Shown: positions 1-5,906 of the stretch, in pieces | Layout of the letters: each line of letters opens with the position of its first letter | How positions within the stretch are numbered: the stretch's first letter is position 1 | Assembly: GCA_037131575.1 (NCBI GenBank) | Contig: JBAXQV010000171.1 | Span: forward strand, 1-6,661 | Source of the DNA: VFMC01 sp037131575 | GTDB taxonomy: Bacteria; Actinomycetota; Acidimicrobiia; Acidimicrobiales; Ilumatobacteraceae | Reading direction: 5' to 3' | DNA: 6,661 nucleotides | Translations under genes and position numbers: made by a program | Notes under the pieces: generated by a model | Told to the model about the DNA's origin: nothing | The model's input: the letters and a program-made list of their open reading frames with translations, nothing else | Databases searched by the model: none

Positions 1-34
1 GTAGAGGTCACAGGTTCGAGCCCTGTATCGCCCA
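1..34 (+). tRNA. 3' end of a tRNA, probably tRNA-Val (truncated by the window edge)
   Basis: The window opens inside a tRNA. A five-base variable loop (AGGTC, 5-9) is followed by a perfect T-arm: stem ACAGG (10-14), loop TTCGAGC (15-21), stem CCTGT (22-26). Then come a seven-base acceptor strand ATCGCCC (27-33) and discriminator A34. The next bases are CAG, so CCA is not encoded and must be added enzymatically, as is common in actinobacteria. The acceptor implies a 5' strand GGGCGAT, which together with AGGTC and the T-arm resembles actinobacterial tRNA-Val. The anticodon lies outside the window, so the amino acid is an inference from similarity; the tRNA identity itself is secure. Confidence 0.88.
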
Positions 35-42
35 CAGCAACG

Positions 43-79
43 CCCGCTTTGCGGGAAGGCCCCGCTTCGGCGGGGCCTT
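43..79 (+). terminator. Tandem-hairpin terminator after the tRNA, possibly bidirectional
   Basis: Two adjacent stem-loops are visible. The first is CCCGC-TTT-GCGGG (43-55). The second is a perfect 10-bp stem, AAGGCCCCGC (56-65) with a TTCG loop (66-69) and GCGGGGCCTT (70-79), followed by TTGTCATTT-like sequence (positions 78-86). A GC-rich stem with a UUCG tetraloop is typical of intrinsic terminators. The minus-strand cluster stops at 86, only 7 bp away, so the second hairpin probably serves both converging transcripts. The trailing T-run is short in either direction, so termination efficiency is uncertain. Confidence 0.8.
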
Positions 80-85
80 GTCATT

Positions 86-1030
86 TCAGGCGAGTTCGGC
101 GGCTTGTGCACCATCGTCGGCGAGCGCAGTGTTCTCCTCCACCGACTGCGGTCGAACCCGGCGCAGGAAGAACCACAGCGCGATGAGCAACAGTTCGAAG
201 GCGATGCCTGCTGGCACCACCCAACGCGACCACCAGCTGATGGTTGTGGACGCTTCGAACGACGTGTCGGCGAACGACGTGATGATCCGACCCTGCACGA
301 GTTGTGTGCCGGTCGACAGCGCCGGGAATGACACCGGGATGGTGATGGTGACCGTTTCGCCTGGGCCGATGGCGGGCGGTGGCGGACTCTTGACGAACTG
401 GGTGACGTCGCCCGGTGGCCCCGACCGGACCTCGATCGCGGTGGGTACCACGGCCACGCCACCTGTGTTCGACACCTGGAGGCGCAGAGTCCGTTGCGAT
501 GGGCCGCCGATGTACGCGTACCAGGCGTCGTCGACTCGGATATCGGTGTAGTCGATGGTCAGCGACGGCCCCGGCAGCGTGGTGGGCGCAGGCGCGATGT
601 CGGCTGGCATATCAGTGATCGTGAGCGGGACGAGGAGCGGTTCGCCCACCCGATCGAGCGAAGCGATGCGCACCGAACAGGGGCACGCCACTGGAGGAGC
701 CGCCACGACGATCGGGCTGTTGAGCGATCCATCGGCTTCCGACGCCGCCTGTACCCCGTCGGTGAAGGCACAGGTGGTGGACGTGCCCGACCCGCCGGCA
801 CCGCAGATGGTGACACTGAACAATTGCTGCGGCGAAAAGCCGGCTCCCGACACGATGATGGTGTCGCCGATGGCGGCAGCCGACGGCGAGATCTTCGCCG
901 ATGACGTAGGTGCGGTCGTTGGTGGCGCGAGCACAGACTGTGTGAACGATGCAGGTACGGCCAGCGGCATGAAGGCGAGCGATGCACCGGCTGCGAGCGC
1001 GCTCACGTGCCGACGCTTCGCCGCGCGCAT
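86..1030 (-). CDS. Membrane-anchored surface protein with neocarzinostatin-like Ig domain (gene D)
   Basis: This encodes 314 residues. The chosen ATG at 1030 gives an immediate signal sequence (MRAAKRR, then a hydrophobic stretch to about residue 27, cleavage near AVPA). The reading frame stays open upstream to 1222, but that extension is Arg-rich and overlaps gene C. Residues about 44-138 look like a neocarzinostatin/IPT-type immunoglobulin fold: a start 'ISPSAAAIGDTIIVSGAGF', then Cys76/Cys87 and Cys116/Cys118 placed like the two disulfide pairs of the neocarzinostatin family. Residues about 155-262 form a second beta-rich domain resembling CARDB/NEW3-type modules ('LRLQVSNTGG'). A transmembrane helix (about 269-289) and an RRVRP basic stop-transfer segment follow, so the bulk faces outward. 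The start codon lies 11 bp after gene C's stop and its ribosome site (AGGGG) overlaps that stop codon, suggesting translational coupling. No enediyne genes are present, so an antibiotic-carrier role is unlikely. The specific function is unknown; a structural or ligand-binding partner of the WxL-type complex is inferred. Confidence 0.85.
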   Translation of the reverse strand: MRAAKRRHVSALAAGASLAFMPLAVPASFTQSVLAPPTTAPTSSAKISPSAAAIGDTIIVSGAGFSPQQLFSVTICGAGGSGTSTTCAFTDGVQAASEADGSLNSPIVVAAPPVACPCSVRIASLDRVGEPLLVPLTITDMPADIAPAPTTLPGPSLTIDYTDIRVDDAWYAYIGGPSQRTLRLQVSNTGGVAVVPTAIEVRSGPPGDVTQFVKSPPPPAIGPGETVTITIPVSFPALSTGTQLVQGRIITSFADTSFEASTTISWWSRWVVPAGIAFELLLIALWFFLRRVRPQSVEENTALADDGAQAAELA

Positions 1031-1041
1031 GAAGGTTACCC

Positions 1042-2010
1042 CTACCGCTTCTTGCGGCGTCGCGCGACCACGCGCCACCCGATCAGTAGCGCCACGATCA
1101 CACCGAGCGCGATGACGAGCAGCCACGGGATGGCCCAGACGCTGGCTGAGGCTTTTGCGGTGGTGGGGGTTCCGCCGTAACTGGTGGCGGTGACTTCGGC
1201 GGTGAGGCGACCAACCGGCCACACGTCGGGGAAGGTCTCGGTGAGTTGGACCGTGCCCTTCGGCAGCACATCGCGGAAGTTGCGCAAGGGCGCTGTGCCC
1301 ACCGTTCGTCCGAAGATGTCCTTCACCACCAACTTCAGTTCCGGGCTGAGGCGGACGTTTCCCACGTTGGTGAGCGCATAGGTGACGGTGACCGTGGAGC
1401 CGGTGTTGAACACCCCGTTCGGATACGACACGCGGAGTTGGTCGATCGCCAGGTCGGGTTGGAGCACGCCACTGACTCGAATGTACGAGCGAGTGGCGAT
1501 GCGCGAGACGACCTCGATGGTGGGATTGCCGGAATTGCTCCCTGCGGCGCCGGGGTTCACCAATTCAGCCACCACGCCGGCGGCGTGGTCGCCCGGTAGC
1601 GCCGTGGCAGGTACCGAGAGAGTGAACGGGATATCGGCGGAAGTATTCGGAGGCACGGTGTACTGCTGCGCCCCCTCGGCCAGCCCGAACCAGCCCCCCG
1701 CATCAGCCGGCTGGTCTTCGAAGCGGCCCACCGAGAAACCGAGACCGTCGGCTGCTGAGGTGGCGTCGCGGACGTAGACGCGGAATGTGAGCGGTGTATC
1801 GCCGAGGTTGCTCAGGCGCACCGAGTCTTTGATGACGTTGCCGGGGTCGAGTTCGTAGATGAGATAGTCGCGAGCTCCGCCACCGGTGGGTGGTTTGGGG
1901 CCGAACGCCCAGCCCTCGTCGGCCCGGGTACCCGTCGACACGGCAAGGCTCGAGACGACGCACAATGCTGCACCGAGCAGTCCGCGCAAGCTGCGACGAG
2001 GCCATCCCAT
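1042..2010 (-). CDS. WxL-interacting-protein-like, DUF916-type membrane-anchored protein (gene C)
   Basis: This encodes 322 residues from ATG 2010, preceded by GGGGA five bases upstream; a GTG 23 codons earlier lacks a comparable site and delays the signal peptide. MGWPRRSLRG plus a hydrophobic core ends at TRA30|DEG. Residues about 33-155 match the DUF916 / WxL-interacting peptidoglycan-binding pattern as seen in actinobacteria: 'WAFGPKP', 'YELDPGNVIKDSVRLSNLGD', 'GGWFGL', 'VPPNTSADIPFTLSVPA', and 'PGDHAAGVVAEL'. A second beta domain (about 163-285, 'VTYALTNVGNVRLSPELKL') sits where DUF3324 sits in Firmicute homologues. A transmembrane helix (about 292-313) and an ARRRKKR cytoplasmic tail complete the family's usual architecture. 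The mature protein has no cysteine, unlike its neighbours. In the known family this protein binds WxL partners and peptidoglycan; here the WxL-like partner is the upstream gene B. Family assignment is confident; the binding role is inferred. Confidence 0.87.
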   Translation of the reverse strand: MGWPRRSLRGLLGAALCVVSSLAVSTGTRADEGWAFGPKPPTGGGARDYLIYELDPGNVIKDSVRLSNLGDTPLTFRVYVRDATSAADGLGFSVGRFEDQPADAGGWFGLAEGAQQYTVPPNTSADIPFTLSVPATALPGDHAAGVVAELVNPGAAGSNSGNPTIEVVSRIATRSYIRVSGVLQPDLAIDQLRVSYPNGVFNTGSTVTVTYALTNVGNVRLSPELKLVVKDIFGRTVGTAPLRNFRDVLPKGTVQLTETFPDVWPVGRLTAEVTATSYGGTPTTAKASASVWAIPWLLVIALGVIVALLIGWRVVARRRKKR

Positions 2011-2101
2011 CCAGGTCCCCAGATTCTGTGAGAGGTGTGGTGTGGAGTGCGGCGGCACTCCCCACCCTGTCGAAATCACCCACCGCCGTGGGAATGCATG
2101 C
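2011..2101 (-). promoter_or_regulatory. B-C intergenic region with two stem-loops
   Basis: The 91-bp gap between genes B and C contains two perfect hairpins. One has arms GGAGTGC/GCACTCC (2044-2050 and 2055-2061) with a 4-base loop. The other has arms CCCAC/GTGGG (2079-2083 and 2088-2092), also with a 4-base loop. Neither is followed by a U-tract on the minus strand, so they do not look like full intrinsic terminators. Attenuation, RNA processing or 3'-end stabilisation of the B transcript would fit. Gene C's ribosome site (GGGGA) lies between them and its ATG. Confidence 0.45.
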
Positions 2102-3946
2102 TCAGGCGAGCGTCAGCACGATGGTACCGGTGTAGGTACCGGCACCGGCCGATGCCGGTACACCCAGCTTCAGCGGGGCGGAGCACGTGAACGTACCGCC
2201 GCTCACGCCGGTGGCCGAGCTGCACAGCGTCGACGTGGCGCTCGGGGTTGGGCTGTTACCGAGACCGGTGGTCCACGGTGTGGTGGCGCTGCCCGACGAG
2301 CCTGGCACGATTGCACCCACGTCACCGGGAATCCGGGTGGCGGGAACGAGCGTGCCGCTCGGTGCCCAGCTGAGGTTGGTGGCCGGGATGCACAACCGGT
2401 TGGGACATGCACCCGTGAAGCCACTGGCCTTCAGATCCGACGCCTGGCCGACGACCGACCAACCTGCCGAGCTACCCCGGAGGTTCTTCACGGTCATCGT
2501 GTTCAAGTCGCCGCTGGCGATCTGGTAGTTGCCGTTCAGGGTGATGTTCGACAGCTGGACAGCCGCCGAGCTCGATGCCTTCATCGACAGACCGGGGGTG
2601 CCGGCTGCAACGCTGACCTGGACGATCTGCGTCACGTCACACGACGTGGTAAGCACCTGACACTCGCCCTGGAGGACGGTGACGGTCTGGATCGACTGGC
2701 CGCTACGACGCTGCGACGTACCAGCCGGACAGCCGGTGGGGCCGTTGGCCGGGTTGAATGGCACGAACGACGATGCGTTGGTGGGGTCGGCGCAACTGTT
2801 GTCGCCCACCGTGAACCCGAACAGCTCACCCGTTGCCGATGTATCGGTGTTGGTGTAGGTGAATTGACCGGTGAATGCACCACCCGAGATCTGCGGCGTC
2901 AACGTGCCGGTGCCGAGCGTGCAGACGGGCGAACCGGTGGTTGCCAACTGCACCGCTGGGAGGCAGATGGTCGGAGCGGCGGGGTTGCCGTAGCCGAAGC
3001 CGATGGTGTTCCACACGATGGTGTTGTTCCCGTTCACATCGGTGCACAGCGTGGTGAAGTCGAGCGTCACCGACTGGCCTGCCGGCACCGACGGTGCCAA
3101 GCCGGGGTTCGCACACACCGGAGCGGTGGGCGGAGCAATGACCGTGGTGGTGGCGAGCACGGCCGCCGACGTGCCGGCCGTGAACTTACCGTCGGCCGGG
3201 GTGTTGCCCGTGCCGAGCCAGCAGGTGAAGGGCACCGTGAGGCCGCTCAACTTCGGCAGCAACCGCAGCGGCGAGTTCGCCAAGTCGGCTGGTGCCGGGG
3301 TGGCCACACCACCCGCCACGTTGGCGGGAAGGACGAGCGGCTCGGTGAACACCACGTTGCCGCCCGTGGGCGTGAAGGTGAGGTCGCCGAGCGGCACTTC
3401 GATCGGAATCGCCGGGACCTGCAGGAAGGTGAGGCCCGGGCCGGGATCGGAGTCGATGTACACCGTGACCGTGCCCGCCCCGTCCTGGACTGCCCAGAAG
3501 TTGAAGCTCAGCGGAGCGGCATTGGTGGCCGTCTGCGTACCTTGCGACGTGTTCGAGGCGTTGATCTTGAGCGTGGCCTTGCCGGCGTCGAGGGTGACCG
3601 CGTTGACGTTGCCAGCGTTCAGGCCGGAAACGTCGGCCGCGTACGACACGACGCCTGCGTTGATACCAGCGGCGGCGAGTTCGGGAACGACCGCAACGGT
3701 GACGCTGAGACCCGACACCGTGATGTTGCCTGCGCCGAGTGTGGCCGAGGCCGGTGTGTCGATCTTGATCGGGATCGGCAGGTTGCTGACGGTACCCGTG
3801 AGGCCCAGGCAGGCATTCGACGGCGTGACCGTCGCAGGTGCCGCCTGGGCGATGTTCACCCCACTGACGACGACGACCCCAGCCGCCGCCGCCAGAGTGG
3901 CGAGACAAGCGACGAGTGATCGTCGCCTGGGTTGAGTTCTGGACAT
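2102..3946 (-). CDS. Large secreted Cys-rich protein with C-terminal WxL-like domain (gene B)
   Basis: This encodes 614 residues from ATG 3946, with purine-rich AAGAAGGGGA just upstream. A signal peptide (MSRTQPRRRS, hydrophobic 11-30, cleavage near AQA35|AP) directs export. Residues about 44-245 form a domain shared with gene A: 'NTSQGTQT', 'PLSF', 'DGAGTVTV', 'GGNVVFTE', 'FTCWLGTG'. Residues about 278-428 form a Cys-rich Ig/cadherin-like segment ('GQFTYTNTDTSATGELFGF'). Residues about 438-614 resemble a WxL domain: 'TVKNLRGSSAGWSV' parallels the first WxL motif region, and the protein ends with 'VPASAGAGTYTGTIVLTLA', parallel to the family's terminal YxxxLxWTL. The first motif reads WSV instead of WxL, and the second has Val where Trp is expected. 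Fourteen cysteines remain after cleavage, enough for seven disulfides. There is no membrane anchor or sorting signal, so retention probably depends on the WxL-like domain and gene C. WxL similarity is judged by eye. Confidence 0.87.
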   Translation of the reverse strand: MSRTQPRRRSLVACLATLAAAAGVVVVSGVNIAQAAPATVTPSNACLGLTGTVSNLPIPIKIDTPASATLGAGNITVSGLSVTVAVVPELAAAGINAGVVSYAADVSGLNAGNVNAVTLDAGKATLKINASNTSQGTQTATNAAPLSFNFWAVQDGAGTVTVYIDSDPGPGLTFLQVPAIPIEVPLGDLTFTPTGGNVVFTEPLVLPANVAGGVATPAPADLANSPLRLLPKLSGLTVPFTCWLGTGNTPADGKFTAGTSAAVLATTTVIAPPTAPVCANPGLAPSVPAGQSVTLDFTTLCTDVNGNNTIVWNTIGFGYGNPAAPTICLPAVQLATTGSPVCTLGTGTLTPQISGGAFTGQFTYTNTDTSATGELFGFTVGDNSCADPTNASSFVPFNPANGPTGCPAGTSQRRSGQSIQTVTVLQGECQVLTTSCDVTQIVQVSVAAGTPGLSMKASSSAAVQLSNITLNGNYQIASGDLNTMTVKNLRGSSAGWSVVGQASDLKASGFTGACPNRLCIPATNLSWAPSGTLVPATRIPGDVGAIVPGSSGSATTPWTTGLGNSPTPSATSTLCSSATGVSGGTFTCSAPLKLGVPASAGAGTYTGTIVLTLA

Positions 3947-4014
3947 GGAATCCCCTTCTTCCTTGTGGTGATGAGTGACCCCGCATGTGCGGGTCTCGCC
4001 GGTGGTAGCGGTGG
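3947..4014 (-). promoter_or_regulatory. A-B intergenic stem-loop and ribosome-binding site
   Basis: This 68-bp spacer separates gene A's stop from gene B's ATG. It holds an imperfect hairpin with arms 3977-3984 (GACCCCGC) and 3989-3995 (GCGGGTC), a 4-base loop and one bulged base, without a following T-run on the minus strand. Downstream, the minus strand carries AAGGAAGAAGGGGA, a strong purine-rich ribosome site ending four bases before the ATG. The hairpin may partly terminate or stabilise the gene A message, letting A and B accumulate at different levels; that is inference. Confidence 0.45.
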
Positions 4015-5583
4015 TCAGGAGGTTCCCCGACGCCGCGCACCTCCCAGGAGAACGATGCCCAACTGCAGTACAGCAAGGCCGATGAATGCGATGACTGACA
4101 GGCTCACGCCACTCACGCCGGTGGGTGGCAACCTCGAGCCGGGCACGGTGGAGGTGGGCCCGCCACTGCCCACCACGGTGGTGGTGGGCGACGACCCGGT
4201 GACAGTGGTGCTGGCGAAGGGCGTCGTCGACGGCGCAGCGCAGGTGAAGATCACCTTGAGCGCACCGATGCTGACGGTGATCTTCGTCGTGCCCATCGAG
4301 AAGGTCAGGGGGCCGCCGGTGGCAGTGACCGACTGGTCGGGTGAGGTGACGACGACCGTGGCTGGCAGCGCCGCACCGCCGGCGTCAACCGCAACGGGCC
4401 CGATCTGCACCGACTGAGCGGCGGGAGTGAGCGTCGCCGGGGTTCCGTTGGTGACCTTCATCGCGGGTTCGACGACACCGGGCAACTTGTCGCCAGGGTT
4501 CACCAACCCAAGGTTGATGCCCGTGTCGAAGATCGCCCCAGGCACGGCGATGGTCCACGAGATGTTGCGCAGCGCGACGGCGGTGTTCTGGCCTGCGCTC
4601 GCCGGGGCCAACCCAGCGATCTTGAAGTTGATGACGCTCGCCTGTGGCGTCACGCTGTTCGAACAGGTGGAGGCGTACTCGGCGAAGGTGGGGCCGGCGG
4701 GCAGGGTGGTAGTGGGCGCCACGGTGGTGCTGGTCGACGAGTTGACGATGGTCGTGGTGGTGGTGCCAGGAGAAGTGGTGCCCGGCGTGGTGGTGCCTGG
4801 CGAAGTGGTGACTGGCGTGGTGGTGCCGGGCGTGGTGCTGCCTGTGGGGGTGGTTGTGGCTGGGACGGTGGTGGCGGGTGCGGTCACGTTGACCGATGCG
4901 ATGGGCGATGTTGCGCTGGGTGCGAACACTGCTGGTGCCGGCCCGCCGGAACCAGCCCAGCAGTGGAAGTTGGCGTTGATGGCGTTGTTGACGCGGTTGA
5001 GGATCTGGAGCGGCGCAGAGTTGCGACTGGCGACGCCAGGCGTCGTGGCATTGTCGGGTGCCGTGGCCGCCTCGCTGAACACGATGTTGCCGCCGCCATT
5101 CGAGGTCCACGTGGAGTCGGCGACGTTCACCGTTGCGGTGATCGGACTCGGCGAGACGGCGATGGTTCCGGCACCGGTGTCGGTGACGGTGAACGAGAGG
5201 TTCGACGTTCCCTGCACCGTTTGGGTGCCCTGCACCGTGTTGGTACCGGTGATGGTGAGCTTGACGGTGGCAGCGACGGTATTGGTGCCGAGTGCAACGA
5301 CACCTGCGGTGAAGCCCGCCTGGATGATGGCCGTGTCGATGGAAATGCCCACTGTCGTGTTGGCGAGGGTCACGCTGCCACCACTGGCGATCGACGACGT
5401 ACTCGGGGTTCCGTTCAGCGGCACCTGGAAGGTGGTCCACGCGCTGCTGATGGGCACGAAACAACCGTTGCCCTGCGCCGCAGCCGACACCACACCCGCT
5501 GGCCCGAATGCGACCGATACGCCGATGCCGCCCGCTACGAGCGCGGTGGCAGCAACGATGCGCCGCCAGATTCTGTAGTTCAC
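4015..5583 (-). CDS. LPxTG (LPPTG) cell-wall-anchored surface protein with two related domains (gene A)
   Basis: This encodes 522 residues from a GTG start at 5583, chosen because a G-rich ribosome site (GGGGGG) lies five bases upstream and MNYRIWRR begins a clean signal peptide (cleavage near VSA34-AAA36). Domain 1 (about 38-212, Cys41 and Cys208) shares 'NTVQGTQT', 'LSF', 'GAGTI', 'GGNIVFSE' and 'FHCWAGSG' with gene B. A Thr/Pro linker (about 236-294) contains five [ST]PxTT repeats. Domain 2 (about 300-450, Cys307 and Cys448) ends in 'VIFTCAAPS', in the same way that domain 1 closes with a Cys strand. A second Thr/Ser linker leads to LPPTG (485-489), a hydrophobic helix (about 491-515) and ARRRGTS. 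This is a complete class-A-type sorting signal, so sortase should join it to peptidoglycan. No sortase is in the window. As first gene of the block it occupies the role of the LPxTG member of WxL clusters, though it is much larger than the small Firmicute CscD. The ligand is unknown. Confidence 0.88.
   Translation of the reverse strand: MNYRIWRRIVAATALVAGGIGVSVAFGPAGVVSAAAQGNGCFVPISSAWTTFQVPLNGTPSTSSIASGGSVTLANTTVGISIDTAIIQAGFTAGVVALGTNTVAATVKLTITGTNTVQGTQTVQGTSNLSFTVTDTGAGTIAVSPSPITATVNVADSTWTSNGGGNIVFSEAATAPDNATTPGVASRNSAPLQILNRVNNAINANFHCWAGSGGPAPAVFAPSATSPIASVNVTAPATTVPATTTPTGSTTPGTTTPVTTSPGTTTPGTTSPGTTTTTIVNSSTSTTVAPTTTLPAGPTFAEYASTCSNSVTPQASVINFKIAGLAPASAGQNTAVALRNISWTIAVPGAIFDTGINLGLVNPGDKLPGVVEPAMKVTNGTPATLTPAAQSVQIGPVAVDAGGAALPATVVVTSPDQSVTATGGPLTFSMGTTKITVSIGALKVIFTCAAPSTTPFASTTVTGSSPTTTVVGSGGPTSTVPGSRLPPTGVSGVSLSVIAFIGLAVLQLGIVLLGGARRRGTS
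4759..4833. repeat. Five tandem 15-bp repeats encoding [ST]P(G/V)TT in gene A's linker
   Basis: Read on the plus strand, five consecutive 15-base units can be aligned: ggtggtgccaggaga, agtggtgcccggcgt, ggtggtgcctggcga, agtggtgactggcgt, ggtggtgccgggcgt. They alternate between ggtggtg and agtggtg beginnings, giving a 30-bp higher-order period. On the coding (minus) strand they encode residues 251-275 of gene A as TPGTT, TPVTT, SPGTT, TPGTT, SPGTT. Unit length is a multiple of three, so gain or loss of units would change stalk length without a frameshift. Thr/Pro linkers of this kind are typical extended, often glycosylated, spacers in actinobacterial wall proteins. Confidence 0.85.
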
Positions 5584-5636
5584 GAACGCCCCCCGTTCCG
5601 CCGACCGTCCCCACCGGTCGCAGCGTCAACCGCCTC

Positions 5637-5665
5637 AGTATGGACGTTTATCAGCGCCTCCTCAA
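5637..5665 (-). promoter_or_regulatory. Candidate promoter for the A-B-C-D block
   Basis: On the minus strand TTGAGG (5665-5660) is followed after exactly 17 bases by CATACT (5642-5637). These match the sigma-70-type consensus at four of six positions each. Transcription would begin near 5630, leaving a leader of about 47 bases before the GTG at 5583, with the G-rich ribosome site in place. It sits in the most A/T-rich part of the intergenic region. This is a by-eye match; other boxes in the same stretch cannot be excluded. Confidence 0.35.
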
Positions 5666-5811
5666 GTATTTCGCATGATTCGTTCAGGGTTTTCAAAGTC
5701 CGCATTTGGACCGGAACATCCGAACGTCTCGATCGCCGCCAACCTCGCCTCCATGAGCGCGTGCGCAAGCACTACGCGTGGGAATCGGGCGCTCGGGTCA
5801 GTGCTATCGGG

Positions 5812-5827
5812 GAGGCCAGAAGGCCTC
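5812..5827 (+). promoter_or_regulatory. Perfect stem-loop upstream of gene E
   Basis: GAGGCC (5812-5817) and GGCCTC (5822-5827) are perfect complements around an AGAA loop. The hairpin lies about 80 bases before gene E's start and is not followed by a T-run. It could be a leader-RNA structure or a protein-binding palindrome. Nothing in the sequence decides between these. Confidence 0.35.
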
Positions 5828-5906
5828 AAGAGATCGTCAAGCTTGCTCCAGCCGACGACGAACCCGACCGAAGAAAGCATCGTCTCTCGAGGTCGGAAGG
5901 TGCATG

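Larger units (their letters stand above)
5584..5906. other. Divergent intergenic region between gene A and gene E
   Basis: These 323 bp separate two outward-facing genes and look less G/C-biased than the coding DNA around 5640-5710. The region holds the candidate gene A promoter (5637-5665) and a perfect hairpin GAGGCC-AGAA-GGCCTC (5812-5827) in the probable leader of gene E. A short partial palindrome, cgga-aca-tccg, lies near 5712-5722. Minus-strand frames here can be read as 41-72 residue peptides, one ending in a GTGA overlap with gene A's start, but they lack a ribosome site and recognisable similarity. No convincing promoter for gene E was found. Confidence 0.6.

Noticed and set aside
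1..34. The tRNA 3' end as an attachment site for an integrated element
   Set aside because: No second copy of the tRNA tail, integrase or composition break is visible within the window; the flanking cluster looks compositionally native.
1031..1222. Upstream extension of gene D to the start at 1222
   Set aside because: The extra 64 residues are Arg/His-rich, overlap gene C's 3' end, and would bury the signal peptide. ATG 1030 has a ribosome site and starts directly with the export signal.
1886..3919. A 677-codon open frame on the plus strand opposite genes B and C
   Set aside because: It is an Arg/Gly/His-rich antisense shadow of high-GC genes. It runs across two real minus-strand genes with clear signal peptides and domains, and shows no recognisable motif itself.
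4427..5578. A 383-codon plus-strand open frame opposite gene A
   Set aside because: It is the mirror of gene A's Thr/Pro/Val-rich coding; its Val/Pro repeats are the complement of the linker repeats, and there is no ribosome site or signal peptide.
5662..5880. A 72-residue minus-strand frame (MLSSVGFVVGWSKLDDLL...) in the divergent region, considered as a small gene or gene remnant
   Set aside because: Third-position G/C bias is weaker than in the real genes, there is no ribosome site, and no family is recognisable.
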